The translations under genes were made by a program, and so were the position numbers. Shown here piece after piece: positions 9,290 through 18,357 of a DNA stretch of 64,000 nucleotides (positions are counted from its first letter, which is position 1; every line of letters starts with the position of its first letter). The DNA is from Staphylococcus saccharolyticus (GTDB taxonomy: Bacteria; Bacillota; Bacilli; Staphylococcales; Staphylococcaceae): NCBI RefSeq assembly GCF_900458815.1, contig NZ_UHDZ01000001.1, positions 248,001 to 312,000 on the forward strand. Reading direction: 5' to 3'. A model generated the notes under the pieces. That model was not told the DNA's origin. It ran no database searches and saw only the letters and a list, made by a program, of their open reading frames with translations.

Positions 9290-9610
9290 CTATTGAGTAA
9301 TAACTTCCAAGATATCTGCCCCAAGTTTAAAACCATTGTCTATATCATCTTTGATAAGTTCAATAGTAATTTCAACTTCTGGATTTGCATTGTTTACTTT
9401 ATTTTGAGACAAAATAAGTGATGTGATAGCGTACTATTAAAGCAAGCGCTGTAACTAACTGCTAAGAGCTGTTCAGAGTTTGTATCAATACCCCCCCTTG
9501 ACTACCCATTTCTTTTGCTGTTGCGAGATTGTGTACAAATGTATAATCAGGACTAGACCATCACGAACACCATTTGAAATCATCGTTGTAAAGTAAAGAG
9601 GTTCAGTCAT
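9290..9610 (-). pseudogene. OsmC/Ohr-family peroxide resistance protein, frameshifted and truncated
   Basis: The gene starts at the ATG 9608-9610 with GGAG upstream at 9616-9620 and reads MTEPLYFTTMISNGVRDG, then shifts frame. Restored text includes YTFVHNLATAKEMGSQGGIDTNSEQLLAVSYSAC, with the first catalytic Cys and the Glu-Gln-Leu motif of OsmC/Ohr proteins, then VEITIELIKDDIDNGFKLGADI, ending at a TAG at 9290-9292. Ohr proteins are about 140 residues, so the last ~35 residues with the second Cys (CPYS motif) are missing. One break lies at a CCCCCCC run near 9490. The family reduces organic hydroperoxides. Confidence 0.75.
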
Positions 9611-9847
9611 AAAAAACTCCTAACTTTTAGATTACACTTAATTTAGTATAAATGTTAAATAATTAAGTGTTTAATGCCAAGTAACTTCTTTTTACAAGAA
9701 GTTTGTTTTTAGATTTAATTAAATTGATTACACTATCTACAAATCTATGAAAATATGTATTATAATGAGATGTGTATATCTTTGTTTAAATGTTGTAAAA
9801 TCGTTTAAAGAATAATATTGGTAACTTTTATAAAGGAGTATATGTAA

Positions 9848-11881
9848 ATGAAGAGAACAGATAAAATAGGTGTGTATCTAAAACTTTCATGTTCGGCATT
9901 GTTACTCAGTGGTTCATTAGTAGGGTATGGATTCACGAAAGATGTTTTTGCAGATTCACAAAGCCAGTCCTCAAATGTTGAAAATACTTCTGACAGTCAA
10001 ACTATCGCAGAACGCGTAAAGCAAGCTAAAGATGATATTAAAAATTTACAAGCACTTTCAGATTCTGATATCAAAAGTTTTGGGGAACGTTTAGATAAAG
10101 CTAAAGATCAATCGAGTATTGATGATATTATTAAAGATGCTAAAGATAAAAATAATCAGTTAAAAGATAACCAATCTAAGTCCTCTTCATCAAATGATGA
10201 TAATACGAAAGAGTTAGATAAACTGCTAGATGATTTAGATTTAATTGCCAAAAATGTTGATACTCATCAACAAAAAAGCGATAATACATCAAGCACACAA
10301 TCTGACAATAGAGATTGGAATAATGCTAAAGAAAATAGTACGAGTAATGAGAAACAAGATGACAGTTCTAGCGACAATACTACTACTTCTGAAGATTCAG
10401 GTAAGACAATTGTAGACAAATTAGATAGCGTTAATAAAGATCTTGTAGATGATAAAGCAAGTTATCAATCAAGTGATAGTGATATGAATACATCATCATC
10501 TAGTACAACACAATCGAAAGATGATGCTAATCAAGATACATCAACTCAATCATCAAGTGACACTTCAGACTTAAACGATAATAAAGATAAAAGTGATGAC
10601 ACTCAATCAGTTAGAGAGCATGTTGCATCTGACCTTAATCAAATCAGAGATACGGATGAACAAGAAACTTCAGATCCTAAAGATGATTTAGGAGCAATTT
10701 CAACATCTTTAAAAGGTAGTGACAAAATAGATCACGCACTAGCTAAAGTACAAGATGCTAAGAATTTAAATGCTGAAAATTATGTGAATAATAAATTAGA
10801 AGATTTAAAAGCTTTAGATGATAAAGTTAATGAAGATAAAAAACTTTCAGAAGATAAAAAGCAAGAACTGAACCAACAATTAGACAAAACGAAAAAAAGT
10901 ATCAATCGTCAACATGATACTATTTTGAATCAACTGGTTGATTCAAATAATAAAGCACAAGCAACTGAAGATATATTAAACAGAGTCTATAGTAAGAATG
11001 AAGCTAGCTATATTATGAAACATATTAAAACTAAAGGACATAATGATCAAGATATTGCTAATCAGATTGCTAAACAGCTAGATGGATTATCATTAACTTC
11101 TGGTGAGGATATCTTAAAATCAATGTTAGATCAATCTAAAGATAAAGAGAAATTAATTAAAGAACTACTATCTACTCGTTTAGGAAATAATAAAGCATCA
11201 AAAATTGCTAAGAATTTACTCGATAAACATCTATCTAATTCGCAAATTGTTGATGAATTGAAACATCATTTCAATACTCAAGGTAAAGCGACTGCAGATG
11301 ATATACTCAATGGAATTATTAATGATGCTAAGGATAAGAAAAAAGCTATTGAAACCATATTAAGAACACGTATTAATAAAGATAAAGCTAGATTATTAGC
11401 TGGTATTATTGCACGTGTCCAAACTGATAAAGCAGATATCATGGATTTAATTAATTCAGCTCTCGAAGGAAAAGCTAACGATTTATTGCAATTAGAAAAA
11501 CGCGTAAAACAAGCTAAAAAGGATATTAATCATATTTTAGAACCAATTAAAGATAGACCATCTCTATTAGATCGAATTCATAATGGAAGTAGTGGTTTAG
11601 ATTCGTTATTAAATGAACCAAGTTTGTTAGATAAATTAAATTCTGGGGGATCTTTACTGGATAAGTTAGGAAACTCAGGCATTCCTTTACCTGAAGATAA
11701 TTTATCTTTAGGTTCAGATGATGGTTTATTAAGTGGATTATTTGATGATGATGGTAACATTTCACTACCTTCTACTGGTGAAGTAATCAAACAACATTGG
11801 ATTTCTCTTGCTATCGTTATGATGTCTTTAGGTGGTGTACTTATTTGGCTATCTCGTAGAAAGAAACATCAAGGGAATTAA
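9848..11881 (+). CDS. sesC: SesC-like LPXTG cell-wall-anchored surface protein
   Basis: 677 residues, close to the 676 of S. epidermidis SesC. The signal peptide covers about residues 1-35 (charged MKRTDK, hydrophobic LLLSGSLVGYGF, then VFADS) and is of the plain type without YSIRK. Residues 40-100 form a helical segment (AERVKQAKDDIKNL). Residues 100-280 are Asp/Ser/Asn/Lys-rich and probably disordered. Residues 290-600 are helical, with three related units built around DIL, TR(L/I)xxxKA and IAxxL. A second VKQAKKDI copy follows. The C-terminus has LPSTG, a hydrophobic helix and a positively charged tail (RRKKHQGN), so sortase A should anchor it to peptidoglycan. SesC is described in S. epidermidis as a biofilm-associated antigen. 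AAAGGAG lies before the ATG. Intact, unlike the other LPXTG adhesin in this window. Confidence 0.85.
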   Translation: MKRTDKIGVYLKLSCSALLLSGSLVGYGFTKDVFADSQSQSSNVENTSDSQTIAERVKQAKDDIKNLQALSDSDIKSFGERLDKAKDQSSIDDIIKDAKDKNNQLKDNQSKSSSSNDDNTKELDKLLDDLDLIAKNVDTHQQKSDNTSSTQSDNRDWNNAKENSTSNEKQDDSSSDNTTTSEDSGKTIVDKLDSVNKDLVDDKASYQSSDSDMNTSSSSTTQSKDDANQDTSTQSSSDTSDLNDNKDKSDDTQSVREHVASDLNQIRDTDEQETSDPKDDLGAISTSLKGSDKIDHALAKVQDAKNLNAENYVNNKLEDLKALDDKVNEDKKLSEDKKQELNQQLDKTKKSINRQHDTILNQLVDSNNKAQATEDILNRVYSKNEASYIMKHIKTKGHNDQDIANQIAKQLDGLSLTSGEDILKSMLDQSKDKEKLIKELLSTRLGNNKASKIAKNLLDKHLSNSQIVDELKHHFNTQGKATADDILNGIINDAKDKKKAIETILRTRINKDKARLLAGIIARVQTDKADIMDLINSALEGKANDLLQLEKRVKQAKKDINHILEPIKDRPSLLDRIHNGSSGLDSLLNEPSLLDKLNSGGSLLDKLGNSGIPLPEDNLSLGSDDGLLSGLFDDDGNISLPSTGEVIKQHWISLAIVMMSLGGVLIWLSRRKKHQGN

Positions 11882-11895
11882 ATATTAATTTAATT

Positions 11896-11960
11896 AACCT
11901 CAACGAGCCAACGATTACGAATTCATACTGGATTCTGTTCCACTTCCGTTGAGGTTTTTA
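11896..11960 (+). terminator. Terminator after sesC
   Basis: AACCTCAACG and CGTTGAGGTT are perfect arms around a 41-base loop and are followed by TTTT. Confidence 0.75.
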
Positions 11961-11967
11961 CATATCA

Positions 11968-12004
11968 AAACAGCCGGCAAAGTAATGAACTTTGTCGGCT
12001 GTTT
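11968..12004 (-). terminator. Terminator hairpin for the wall hydrolase gene
   Basis: AAACAGCCGGCAAAGT pairs with ACTTTGTCGGCTGTTT. It sits 22 bases from the stop codon of the minus-strand gene and back to back with the sesC terminator. Confidence 0.75.
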
Positions 12005-12025
12005 ATTTGATGATATTATTTATAG

Positions 12026-14008
12026 TTATTTACCTTGAATGTAATCTAAATCAGAAGCATCATCAGCATCTATAGTTCTGTATGAAATAACACCTAACCC
12101 TTTAACGTTAGATTCAGAAATGACAATCGAGCCATCGTCGTTTACTTTTTCAACAAAGGCTACATGACCATATTGCATGTCAGCACCAAGTTGACCTGCC
12201 TCAAAGACTACTACTGTATGATTTTTAGGAGAATGAGTCACTTTGTAACCTTTGCTTTCAGCCCGATTATTCCAGTTGTGAGCATCACCTAAATCACCAG
12301 AAATAGAAGAATCATATTGATTCATACGATTATATACGTACCAAGTACATTGACCGTGTGGATATGGTGAAGTACTAGTGCTTTCAACAAACGGTTTAAA
12401 GTCGCTACCAGATGCATCTGTTCCTATTGATTGATTATATTTCTTCAAGTTAGGCATTTTCTTTTTATCAAATGCTGTTAAATGATAATGCTTAATAATA
12501 CTATTTAACTTTTTAGCATAATTAGGGTCAGTAGCATAAGAATACGATAAATGTGATGTTGCATCTTTGTATGTTAGAGTTTCACTTTTCCAAGTTGGTT
12601 TATAGATTGATAGATTACCATCGATGCCATGTTTAATTAAATCGGCATAATCTTCTAAAGATTCCTTTGTACTAGGGTATTTGCGGAAACTAGCTTGAAT
12701 ATTAAACATATTATTACCACTATCTGCCTCTAGTGTATTAAATGTCACAGATTGACCATTATAAGCACCTTTCACACCGAATAAATTGTAGTTTGGAGAT
12801 TGTGCTAAAGCACTTTTTCCTGAATCAGATTCAAGAATTGCTTGCGCCATCATTACAGAAGCATAAATATCTTGTTCTTTACCAATTTTATGTGCATCTT
12901 TAGCAATAGATTTGATAAAGTCACGTGTATCTTTACTATCTACAACATTGAATGAGTCTGAAGAAACCTCACCATTGTCAATTTGTGGTAGTTGTTGGAA
13001 CAGACTAGTTGAACGTGTATTCGATTGTTTAACATCATTTTCGAAGGATTGAACAGGTTTGGATTTGTGCTTCAATTCATCTAATGATGGTAATTGTGGA
13101 TTCTTCTGGTTCTTATATTGTGTCTTTGATTTAGCATCATTAGTTGAAGATTTATGATGGTAATCTTTCTGAGTTTTCTTAGCATCTTCACTATATTCAT
13201 CTAAGATTGAATCTAAAGCAGAATCTGTAACGCTTGAATATTTTTTGTCAGACGGCTGTTTATGATTATCATTTGGTTGATTTGTTGTAGATGATTGTTG
13301 CTTTGAAGTATTTTCTTTATTGCTGTCATCCTTATTCAATTCTCCAAGTTTGTCACTTATATTAGCGTCATCTCCGTCTGAAGTTTGTTGGTCATCGCTT
13401 GAATTATCAATTGAAACATGTTGGGAAGCATGGTCTTGTTGAGAAGTAGATGGTTGCTCTTCTTTATTACTTTGAGATGATTGTTGTGAACTATTGTTGG
13501 GATTTGTAGTATTTTTATCTTGATCTTGAGATTGTTCGTAATCTGAAATATCAGAGTCAAAATTAAATAAATTTTGGATAAGTGAAGTTAAGCTAAAGCT
13601 ATCGTCATATTTATCTGATTTCCAATACTTCGAAAGATTGGTTTGGTTTCGATTAAAACTATTATAAATATGATTCACTAAATTATTATTTTTAGCTTTA
13701 TAATTTTGGTCAGTTACATCTGTCGTTGTTTGATTCTTAGAATTAGTACCATTCTCCTTAGAAGAATGACTAGATGTTTTGTCTGAATCTTTTTTATCAT
13801 GATTATCATTTGATTGCTTGTTGTCTTCTTTGTCGGAGTGTGATTTTAAACTTTGAGCACTGTCTTTAGTTTGAGTCTGATGCCGTTCAACTTTGTCTTG
13901 ATTTTTATTTTTATGTGATGAATCATCTGCATGTGCAGTTTGTGTGACGAAAGTTGGCGTGATAAGTGCAGTTGACAGTAAATATACTAAAATCTTGTTT
14001 TTCATCAT
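12026..14008 (-). CDS. Secreted bifunctional wall hydrolase: glucosaminidase plus CHAP amidase
   Basis: About 660 residues. The start is the ATG pair at 14003-14008, because GGGAGA lies 9 bases upstream. A longer frame reaches 14194 but includes this site and has no ribosome binding site. The signal peptide is about residues 1-27 (ILVYLLSTALITPTFVTQTAHA). Then comes a long Ser/Asn/Asp/Lys/Gln-rich linker to about residue 360, and a glucosaminidase domain at about 365-500 (YASVMMAQAILESDSGKSAL, PNYNLFGVKGAYNG). The C-terminal CHAP domain has GQCTWYVYNR with the catalytic Cys and QYGHVAFVEKV with the His. Such enzymes cut peptidoglycan glycan strands and peptide cross-links and act in wall turnover and cell separation. 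S. aureus has a similar protein in the same setting. Confidence 0.88.
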   Translation of the reverse strand: MMKNKILVYLLSTALITPTFVTQTAHADDSSHKNKNQDKVERHQTQTKDSAQSLKSHSDKEDNKQSNDNHDKKDSDKTSSHSSKENGTNSKNQTTTDVTDQNYKAKNNNLVNHIYNSFNRNQTNLSKYWKSDKYDDSFSLTSLIQNLFNFDSDISDYEQSQDQDKNTTNPNNSSQQSSQSNKEEQPSTSQQDHASQHVSIDNSSDDQQTSDGDDANISDKLGELNKDDSNKENTSKQQSSTTNQPNDNHKQPSDKKYSSVTDSALDSILDEYSEDAKKTQKDYHHKSSTNDAKSKTQYKNQKNPQLPSLDELKHKSKPVQSFENDVKQSNTRSTSLFQQLPQIDNGEVSSDSFNVVDSKDTRDFIKSIAKDAHKIGKEQDIYASVMMAQAILESDSGKSALAQSPNYNLFGVKGAYNGQSVTFNTLEADSGNNMFNIQASFRKYPSTKESLEDYADLIKHGIDGNLSIYKPTWKSETLTYKDATSHLSYSYATDPNYAKKLNSIIKHYHLTAFDKKKMPNLKKYNQSIGTDASGSDFKPFVESTSTSPYPHGQCTWYVYNRMNQYDSSISGDLGDAHNWNNRAESKGYKVTHSPKNHTVVVFEAGQLGADMQYGHVAFVEKVNDDGSIVISESNVKGLGVISYRTIDADDASDLDYIQGK

Positions 14009-14293
14009 CTCATCTTTTCTCCCTTGAAATTTATTTTTAGTTATTGTAATAATAAATGAGGATTTGATATAATAAACGTTATGGTTTATAAAGTTGACAA
14101 GTATCAACAAAATGAAATTACGCCTTAATACAAACATTATACTAACCAACACTAAAAAAATAAATCCATTTAAACAAATTTTAATAAAATACAACTAAAG
14201 ACTTTACAAAATAACTCATATATAGAGTATGATAATTTTAAAGTCATAAACATGCTGAAATATATTACAATGAATATAAATAGGAGTGTGACA

Positions 14294-17152
14294 ATGAAAA
14301 ACGCACTGAAACTATTTATCACGGACTTGAAAAGAGTTGCTAAAACACCAGGTGTGTGGGTCATCTTAGCTGGTTTAGCAATTCTTCCCTCGTTCTATGC
14401 GTGGTTTAATCTTTGGGCGATGTGGGATCCATATGGAAATACTGGTCATATTAAAGTAGCGGTAGTTAACGAAGATAAAGGTGATAAAGTTCGTGGTAAA
14501 AAAATTAACGTCGGTAATAAAATGGCCGATACACTAAAGAAAAATGATAGTTTTGACTGGCAATTTGTGAGTAGAGAAAAGGCGAACCACGAGATCAAGA
14601 TGGGTAAATATTACGCTGGTATTTATATACCTAAGAAATTCACTCATGAAATTACAGGTACGCTAAGAAAGCATCCTCAAAAAGCAGATGTAGATTTTAA
14701 AGTTAACCAAAAAATTAACGCTGTTGCAGCTAAATTAACAGACACCGGCTCATCATTTGTTGTAGATAAAGCAAACAAACAATTTAATAAGACGGTGGCA
14801 ACAGCATTACTTTCAGAAGCGAATAAAGTTGGTCTATCGATTGAAGATAATGTGCCAACCATTAATAAAATTAAAGATGCCGTTTATCAAGCAAATAATT
14901 CATTACCTAAGATTAATCAATTTGCGAATAAAATCATTGAACTTAACAAACATCAAGATGATTTAGATGCTTATGCAGATAAATTTAGAGGTCTAGGTAA
15001 ATATAAAGGGAATGTCCTAGATGCTCAAGAAAAGCTTAATGCTGCAAACGCAACAATACCAACACTTAACAAGAAGGCAAAATTAATACTTGCGCTTAAT
15101 GATTACATGCCTGATATAGAACGTATTTTAAACGTAGCTGCTAACGATGTTCCTGCTAAATTTCCTAAAATTAATAAAGGTGTCGATATAGCGAGTGAAG
15201 GTATTGATGTTGCAAGTAGTCAACTCAACGATGCGAAAGGATTTCTTGCCCAAGCTAAAGCAAGAGTGGGAGATTATCAAGAAGCAGCAGGTCGTGCACA
15301 ATCTGCGAATAATAGAGTAAATCAAGATTTAAGAAATCAATCAGCAAAATCTCAACAAAGTGCAAGTCAGTTAGGTAAAAGTGAAGGTAGAAGTTACTTA
15401 AATTATAAAACGACGCAAATGAGTACTAATGGGGAAGATACTTCAAATAATGGTAATGCAATACTTTCTCAAAATGATGTCAAGTCAATGAATTCAGCTT
15501 TAACTGAAGCGTTATTATCCTTATCAAATCAAACAGATAAACAAGTTCTAGCTACGCAACAAGATGTCAGAGCTTTGAAAAACATATCATATGGTGTTAT
15601 CGCTTCAGATAAGCCATCAGAATTTAAAGAACCATTAAATAATGTTAAATCTCGACTAGAAAATGCATCTAAATATAACCAACAATTCATAGATATCTTG
15701 TCAGAGCTAGAAAAAAGTGAAAATGTTGATTTATCACATGAAATCAAACAAGTGAAAAAAGCGAATAATCGTATCAATGACAATTTACGTAACGTAAATC
15801 AATTAATTGATGCTTTATCAAATGGAGGCTCAGGCCAATCAGAAGCTGTTAAAGTTTTACGTGGTTTACCTGATTTAAATGATAGCTTGGATTCACTATG
15901 TAAATATATTAAGAATGAATTAAATCGTAACTTGTTAGCAATTTCTAATGAAATTACTGATCAACTTAATAAAGGTCAAAGTACATTATCAACGATTCAA
16001 ACGAAATTGAATACGATTAATCGAGTCATTGATGCGGGCCAAGATATATTAAGTAGTGGTAAAAACCGATTGGAAACAATTCAAACAGCACTACCAAGTA
16101 TAGAACAAGCATATATTAGAGCGATGCAAACAGCTCAAGATTACTTCCCAACTGCAAAGAAAGATGTTGCGAAAGCAGCTAATTTTGTTCGCAATGATCT
16201 TCCAGGTTTAGAGAAAGAATTAGCGAATGTAACACAATCAGTTAACCAAAGTATTCCATCATTATTTAGCCGTTATGATAATGCGGTCAATTTATTAAAC
16301 GAGAAACAGCCACAAGCGAAAGAAGCACTTGCATTACTTGCAGATTTCTCTGAGAATAAATTGCCAGATGTTGAAAAAGACTTGAAGAAAGCCAATAGAA
16401 TCTTCAAAAAGCTAGACAAAGATGATGCAGTCGATAAGTTAATTGATACGTTGAAAAACGACTTGAAAAAACAAGCGGATATCATTGCGAATCCGATTAA
16501 TAAGAAAACAACAGATGTCTTCCCAGTAAAAGATTATGGTTCAGGAATGACACCGTTTTATACAGCACTATCTATATGGGTAGGTGGCCTGTTAATGGTG
16601 AGTCTATTGTCTGTTGATAATAAACATGAACACTTACAATCTATTCTTACAAAGAGACAAGTTTATCTTGGTAAATCGGGATTTTTCTTCTTACTTGGAG
16701 TGATACAAGCATTGATTGTTTCAATAGGTGATTTAGTGATATTAAAAGCATCTATAGAATCACCAATCCTGTTTGTTTCTATTGCAGTCTTTAGTTCACT
16801 TGTATTTAATGCCATTATTTATACATCAGTTGCGTTATTAGGAAACCCAGGTAAAGCCGTAGCGATTATCTTATTAGTTTTACAAATCGCAGGTGGTGGA
16901 GGAACATTCCCTATACAAACAACACCGAAATTCTTCCAAACCATTTCACCATATTTACCGTTTACGTATTCAATAGATGCGTTACGTGAGACAGTTGGAG
17001 GAATCGTTCCAGAAATTCTAATTACCAAAGTGATTATATTGGCACTATTTGGATTAGGATTCATAGTCATAGGATACTGTTTAAAACCTGTAACAGATCC
17101 AATTATCCGTAAAATTGCAGAAAAAGCCGATGAAAGTAGAGTAACTGAATAA
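14294..17152 (+). CDS. YhgE/Pip-domain membrane protein
   Basis: 952 residues from the ATG at 14294, with AGGAG at 14282-14286; an upstream in-frame ATG at 14252 has no ribosome binding site. The N-terminus has one membrane helix (VWVILAGLAILPSFYAWFNLW) followed by IKVAVVNEDKG, the hallmark of YhgE/Pip proteins. The long middle (about residues 60-740) is extracellular and largely helical/coiled-coil. The C-terminus has five to six membrane helices with FPVKDYGSGMTPFYTALSIWVGG. The family includes the Lactococcus phage infection protein Pip and is related to EsaA of type VII secretion. The role here is unknown, but membrane transport or a phage receptor is possible. Divergent from the wall hydrolase gene. 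Intact. Confidence 0.85.
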   Translation: MKNALKLFITDLKRVAKTPGVWVILAGLAILPSFYAWFNLWAMWDPYGNTGHIKVAVVNEDKGDKVRGKKINVGNKMADTLKKNDSFDWQFVSREKANHEIKMGKYYAGIYIPKKFTHEITGTLRKHPQKADVDFKVNQKINAVAAKLTDTGSSFVVDKANKQFNKTVATALLSEANKVGLSIEDNVPTINKIKDAVYQANNSLPKINQFANKIIELNKHQDDLDAYADKFRGLGKYKGNVLDAQEKLNAANATIPTLNKKAKLILALNDYMPDIERILNVAANDVPAKFPKINKGVDIASEGIDVASSQLNDAKGFLAQAKARVGDYQEAAGRAQSANNRVNQDLRNQSAKSQQSASQLGKSEGRSYLNYKTTQMSTNGEDTSNNGNAILSQNDVKSMNSALTEALLSLSNQTDKQVLATQQDVRALKNISYGVIASDKPSEFKEPLNNVKSRLENASKYNQQFIDILSELEKSENVDLSHEIKQVKKANNRINDNLRNVNQLIDALSNGGSGQSEAVKVLRGLPDLNDSLDSLCKYIKNELNRNLLAISNEITDQLNKGQSTLSTIQTKLNTINRVIDAGQDILSSGKNRLETIQTALPSIEQAYIRAMQTAQDYFPTAKKDVAKAANFVRNDLPGLEKELANVTQSVNQSIPSLFSRYDNAVNLLNEKQPQAKEALALLADFSENKLPDVEKDLKKANRIFKKLDKDDAVDKLIDTLKNDLKKQADIIANPINKKTTDVFPVKDYGSGMTPFYTALSIWVGGLLMVSLLSVDNKHEHLQSILTKRQVYLGKSGFFFLLGVIQALIVSIGDLVILKASIESPILFVSIAVFSSLVFNAIIYTSVALLGNPGKAVAIILLVLQIAGGGGTFPIQTTPKFFQTISPYLPFTYSIDALRETVGGIVPEILITKVIILALFGLGFIVIGYCLKPVTDPIIRKIAEKADESRVTE

Positions 17153-17190
17153 TAGTATGGATTGGGAAAGAATTCGTTGACCTCTATCGG

Positions 17191-17302
17191 CTTAACCCTA
17201 ACTTGTATTGTCTGTATTGAAGTTCTTTATGTTGGGAGTACGGATTATAGTTTAAAAAGTTTGATATAAGCGCATTATTAATTCAGTCATCGACTACCAA
17301 TG
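17191..17302 (+). repeat. Dispersed intergenic repeat, copy B
   Basis: Starts TTAACCCTAACTTGTATTGT and ends AGTCATCGACTACCAAT. It aligns with copy A at 9103-9232 block for block, including TATAGTTTAAAAAGTTTGATATAA against TATAGTTGAAAAATTTAATATAA. Its last bases overlap the terminator arm at 17298. Confidence 0.65.
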
Positions 17303-17358
17303 AACATAAAACTCCCTCGAATGAGACAAAATCATTCGAGGGAGTTTTATGTTCATTG
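17298..17358. terminator. Perfect 27-bp bidirectional terminator
   Basis: The arms 17298-17324 and 17332-17358 are perfectly complementary over 27 bases around the loop GACAAAA, with internal A and T runs. It lies between the convergent YhgE/Pip and manA genes, so it should stop transcription from both sides. Confidence 0.9.
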
Positions 17359-17405
17359 TCAACTTTAATTGCTCAGGAGACAACGTAATAAGTTGAAGTG
17401 TATAT

Positions 17406-18341
17406 TTATGGATGACTCACAATCACTTCCATAGTACCGTTAAATTCAATTATCTGATCTTCAGAAGTTAAGATAAAATGATCCCCTTTTTGAATCTTGT
17501 AATCATCATCATTAATGATGATTGTTCCATTCCCCTTAATGATGGATATTAGACAATAAACATGTGGCTTATTAAAGTCTAATTTGTTATTGATAGACCA
17601 TTTTTCAACAGTAAAGAATTGATTAGACACGAATTGAGTATATTGGTTACCATTAACTGTTTTCGTATGAGAAGTCGTATTTGATTGTTGAGTCGAAATA
17701 TCGATGACTTCTTTACTTTGTTTTAAATGTAGGTCACGTAATTTACCGCTTTTATCTTGTCTGTCGTAATCGTAAATACGATATGTTGTATCAGACGATT
17801 GTTGCGTTTCTAAAATAAGTATACCTGAACCAATGGCATGAACTGTACCTGCAGGAACATAAAAGAAGTCGCCTGACTGGACTGGAACATGCTTAAATAA
17901 GTGATCAAAATCGCGTTGATCAATCATATGTGCGAGTTCTTCTTTACTTTGAGCGTTGATACCATAGATGATTTCAGCACCTGGTTTAGCATCTAAAATG
18001 TACCAACATTCGGTTTTCCCATATTCACCTTCATTTTTAAGTGCATAGTCATTATCTGGATGTACTTGGACTGATAATTGATCATGTGCATCTAGAATTT
18101 TTGTGAGAAGAGGAAAATGTGCGCTCGTATCATCGCCAAATAACGCTCTCTTTTCATCCCATACTTGATTTAAAGTTTGACCTTTGTGCTTACCATTAAG
18201 AATGATGTTTGGGCCATTTTTATGAGCCGAAATCGCCCAACATTCTCCAGTCGAGTCACTAGGAATATCGTACCCAAATTGAGTAAGATTAGTGCCACCC
18301 CAAATTCTTTCTTGAAATACCGGCTTTAAAAAGAGTACCAT
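17406..18341 (-). CDS. manA: Mannose-6-phosphate isomerase, class I
   Basis: 311 residues. Converts mannose-6-phosphate to fructose-6-phosphate, so mannose taken up by the neighbouring PTS can enter glycolysis. The zinc-site motifs are visible: QVHPDN (His), KTECWY (Glu) and PAGTVHAIG (His). The start FLKPVFQERIWGG is typical of the short Gram-positive class I enzymes (about 310-315 residues), and the C-terminus forms the usual extra cupin half. AAAGGAGATG lies about 10 bases upstream. The gap to the upstream PTS gene is only 16 bases, which makes this the last gene of the mannose operon. Closed by the 27-bp hairpin at 17298. Confidence 0.93.
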   Translation of the reverse strand: MVLFLKPVFQERIWGGTNLTQFGYDIPSDSTGECWAISAHKNGPNIILNGKHKGQTLNQVWDEKRALFGDDTSAHFPLLTKILDAHDQLSVQVHPDNDYALKNEGEYGKTECWYILDAKPGAEIIYGINAQSKEELAHMIDQRDFDHLFKHVPVQSGDFFYVPAGTVHAIGSGILILETQQSSDTTYRIYDYDRQDKSGKLRDLHLKQSKEVIDISTQQSNTTSHTKTVNGNQYTQFVSNQFFTVEKWSINNKLDFNKPHVYCLISIIKGNGTIIINDDDYKIQKGDHFILTSEDQIIEFNGTMEVIVSHP

Positions 18342-18357
18342 GTCTCATACATCTCCT

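Noticed and set aside
13357..13560. Minus-strand open frame inside the wall hydrolase gene
   Set aside because: It is an alternative frame of the low-complexity linker with no start signal.
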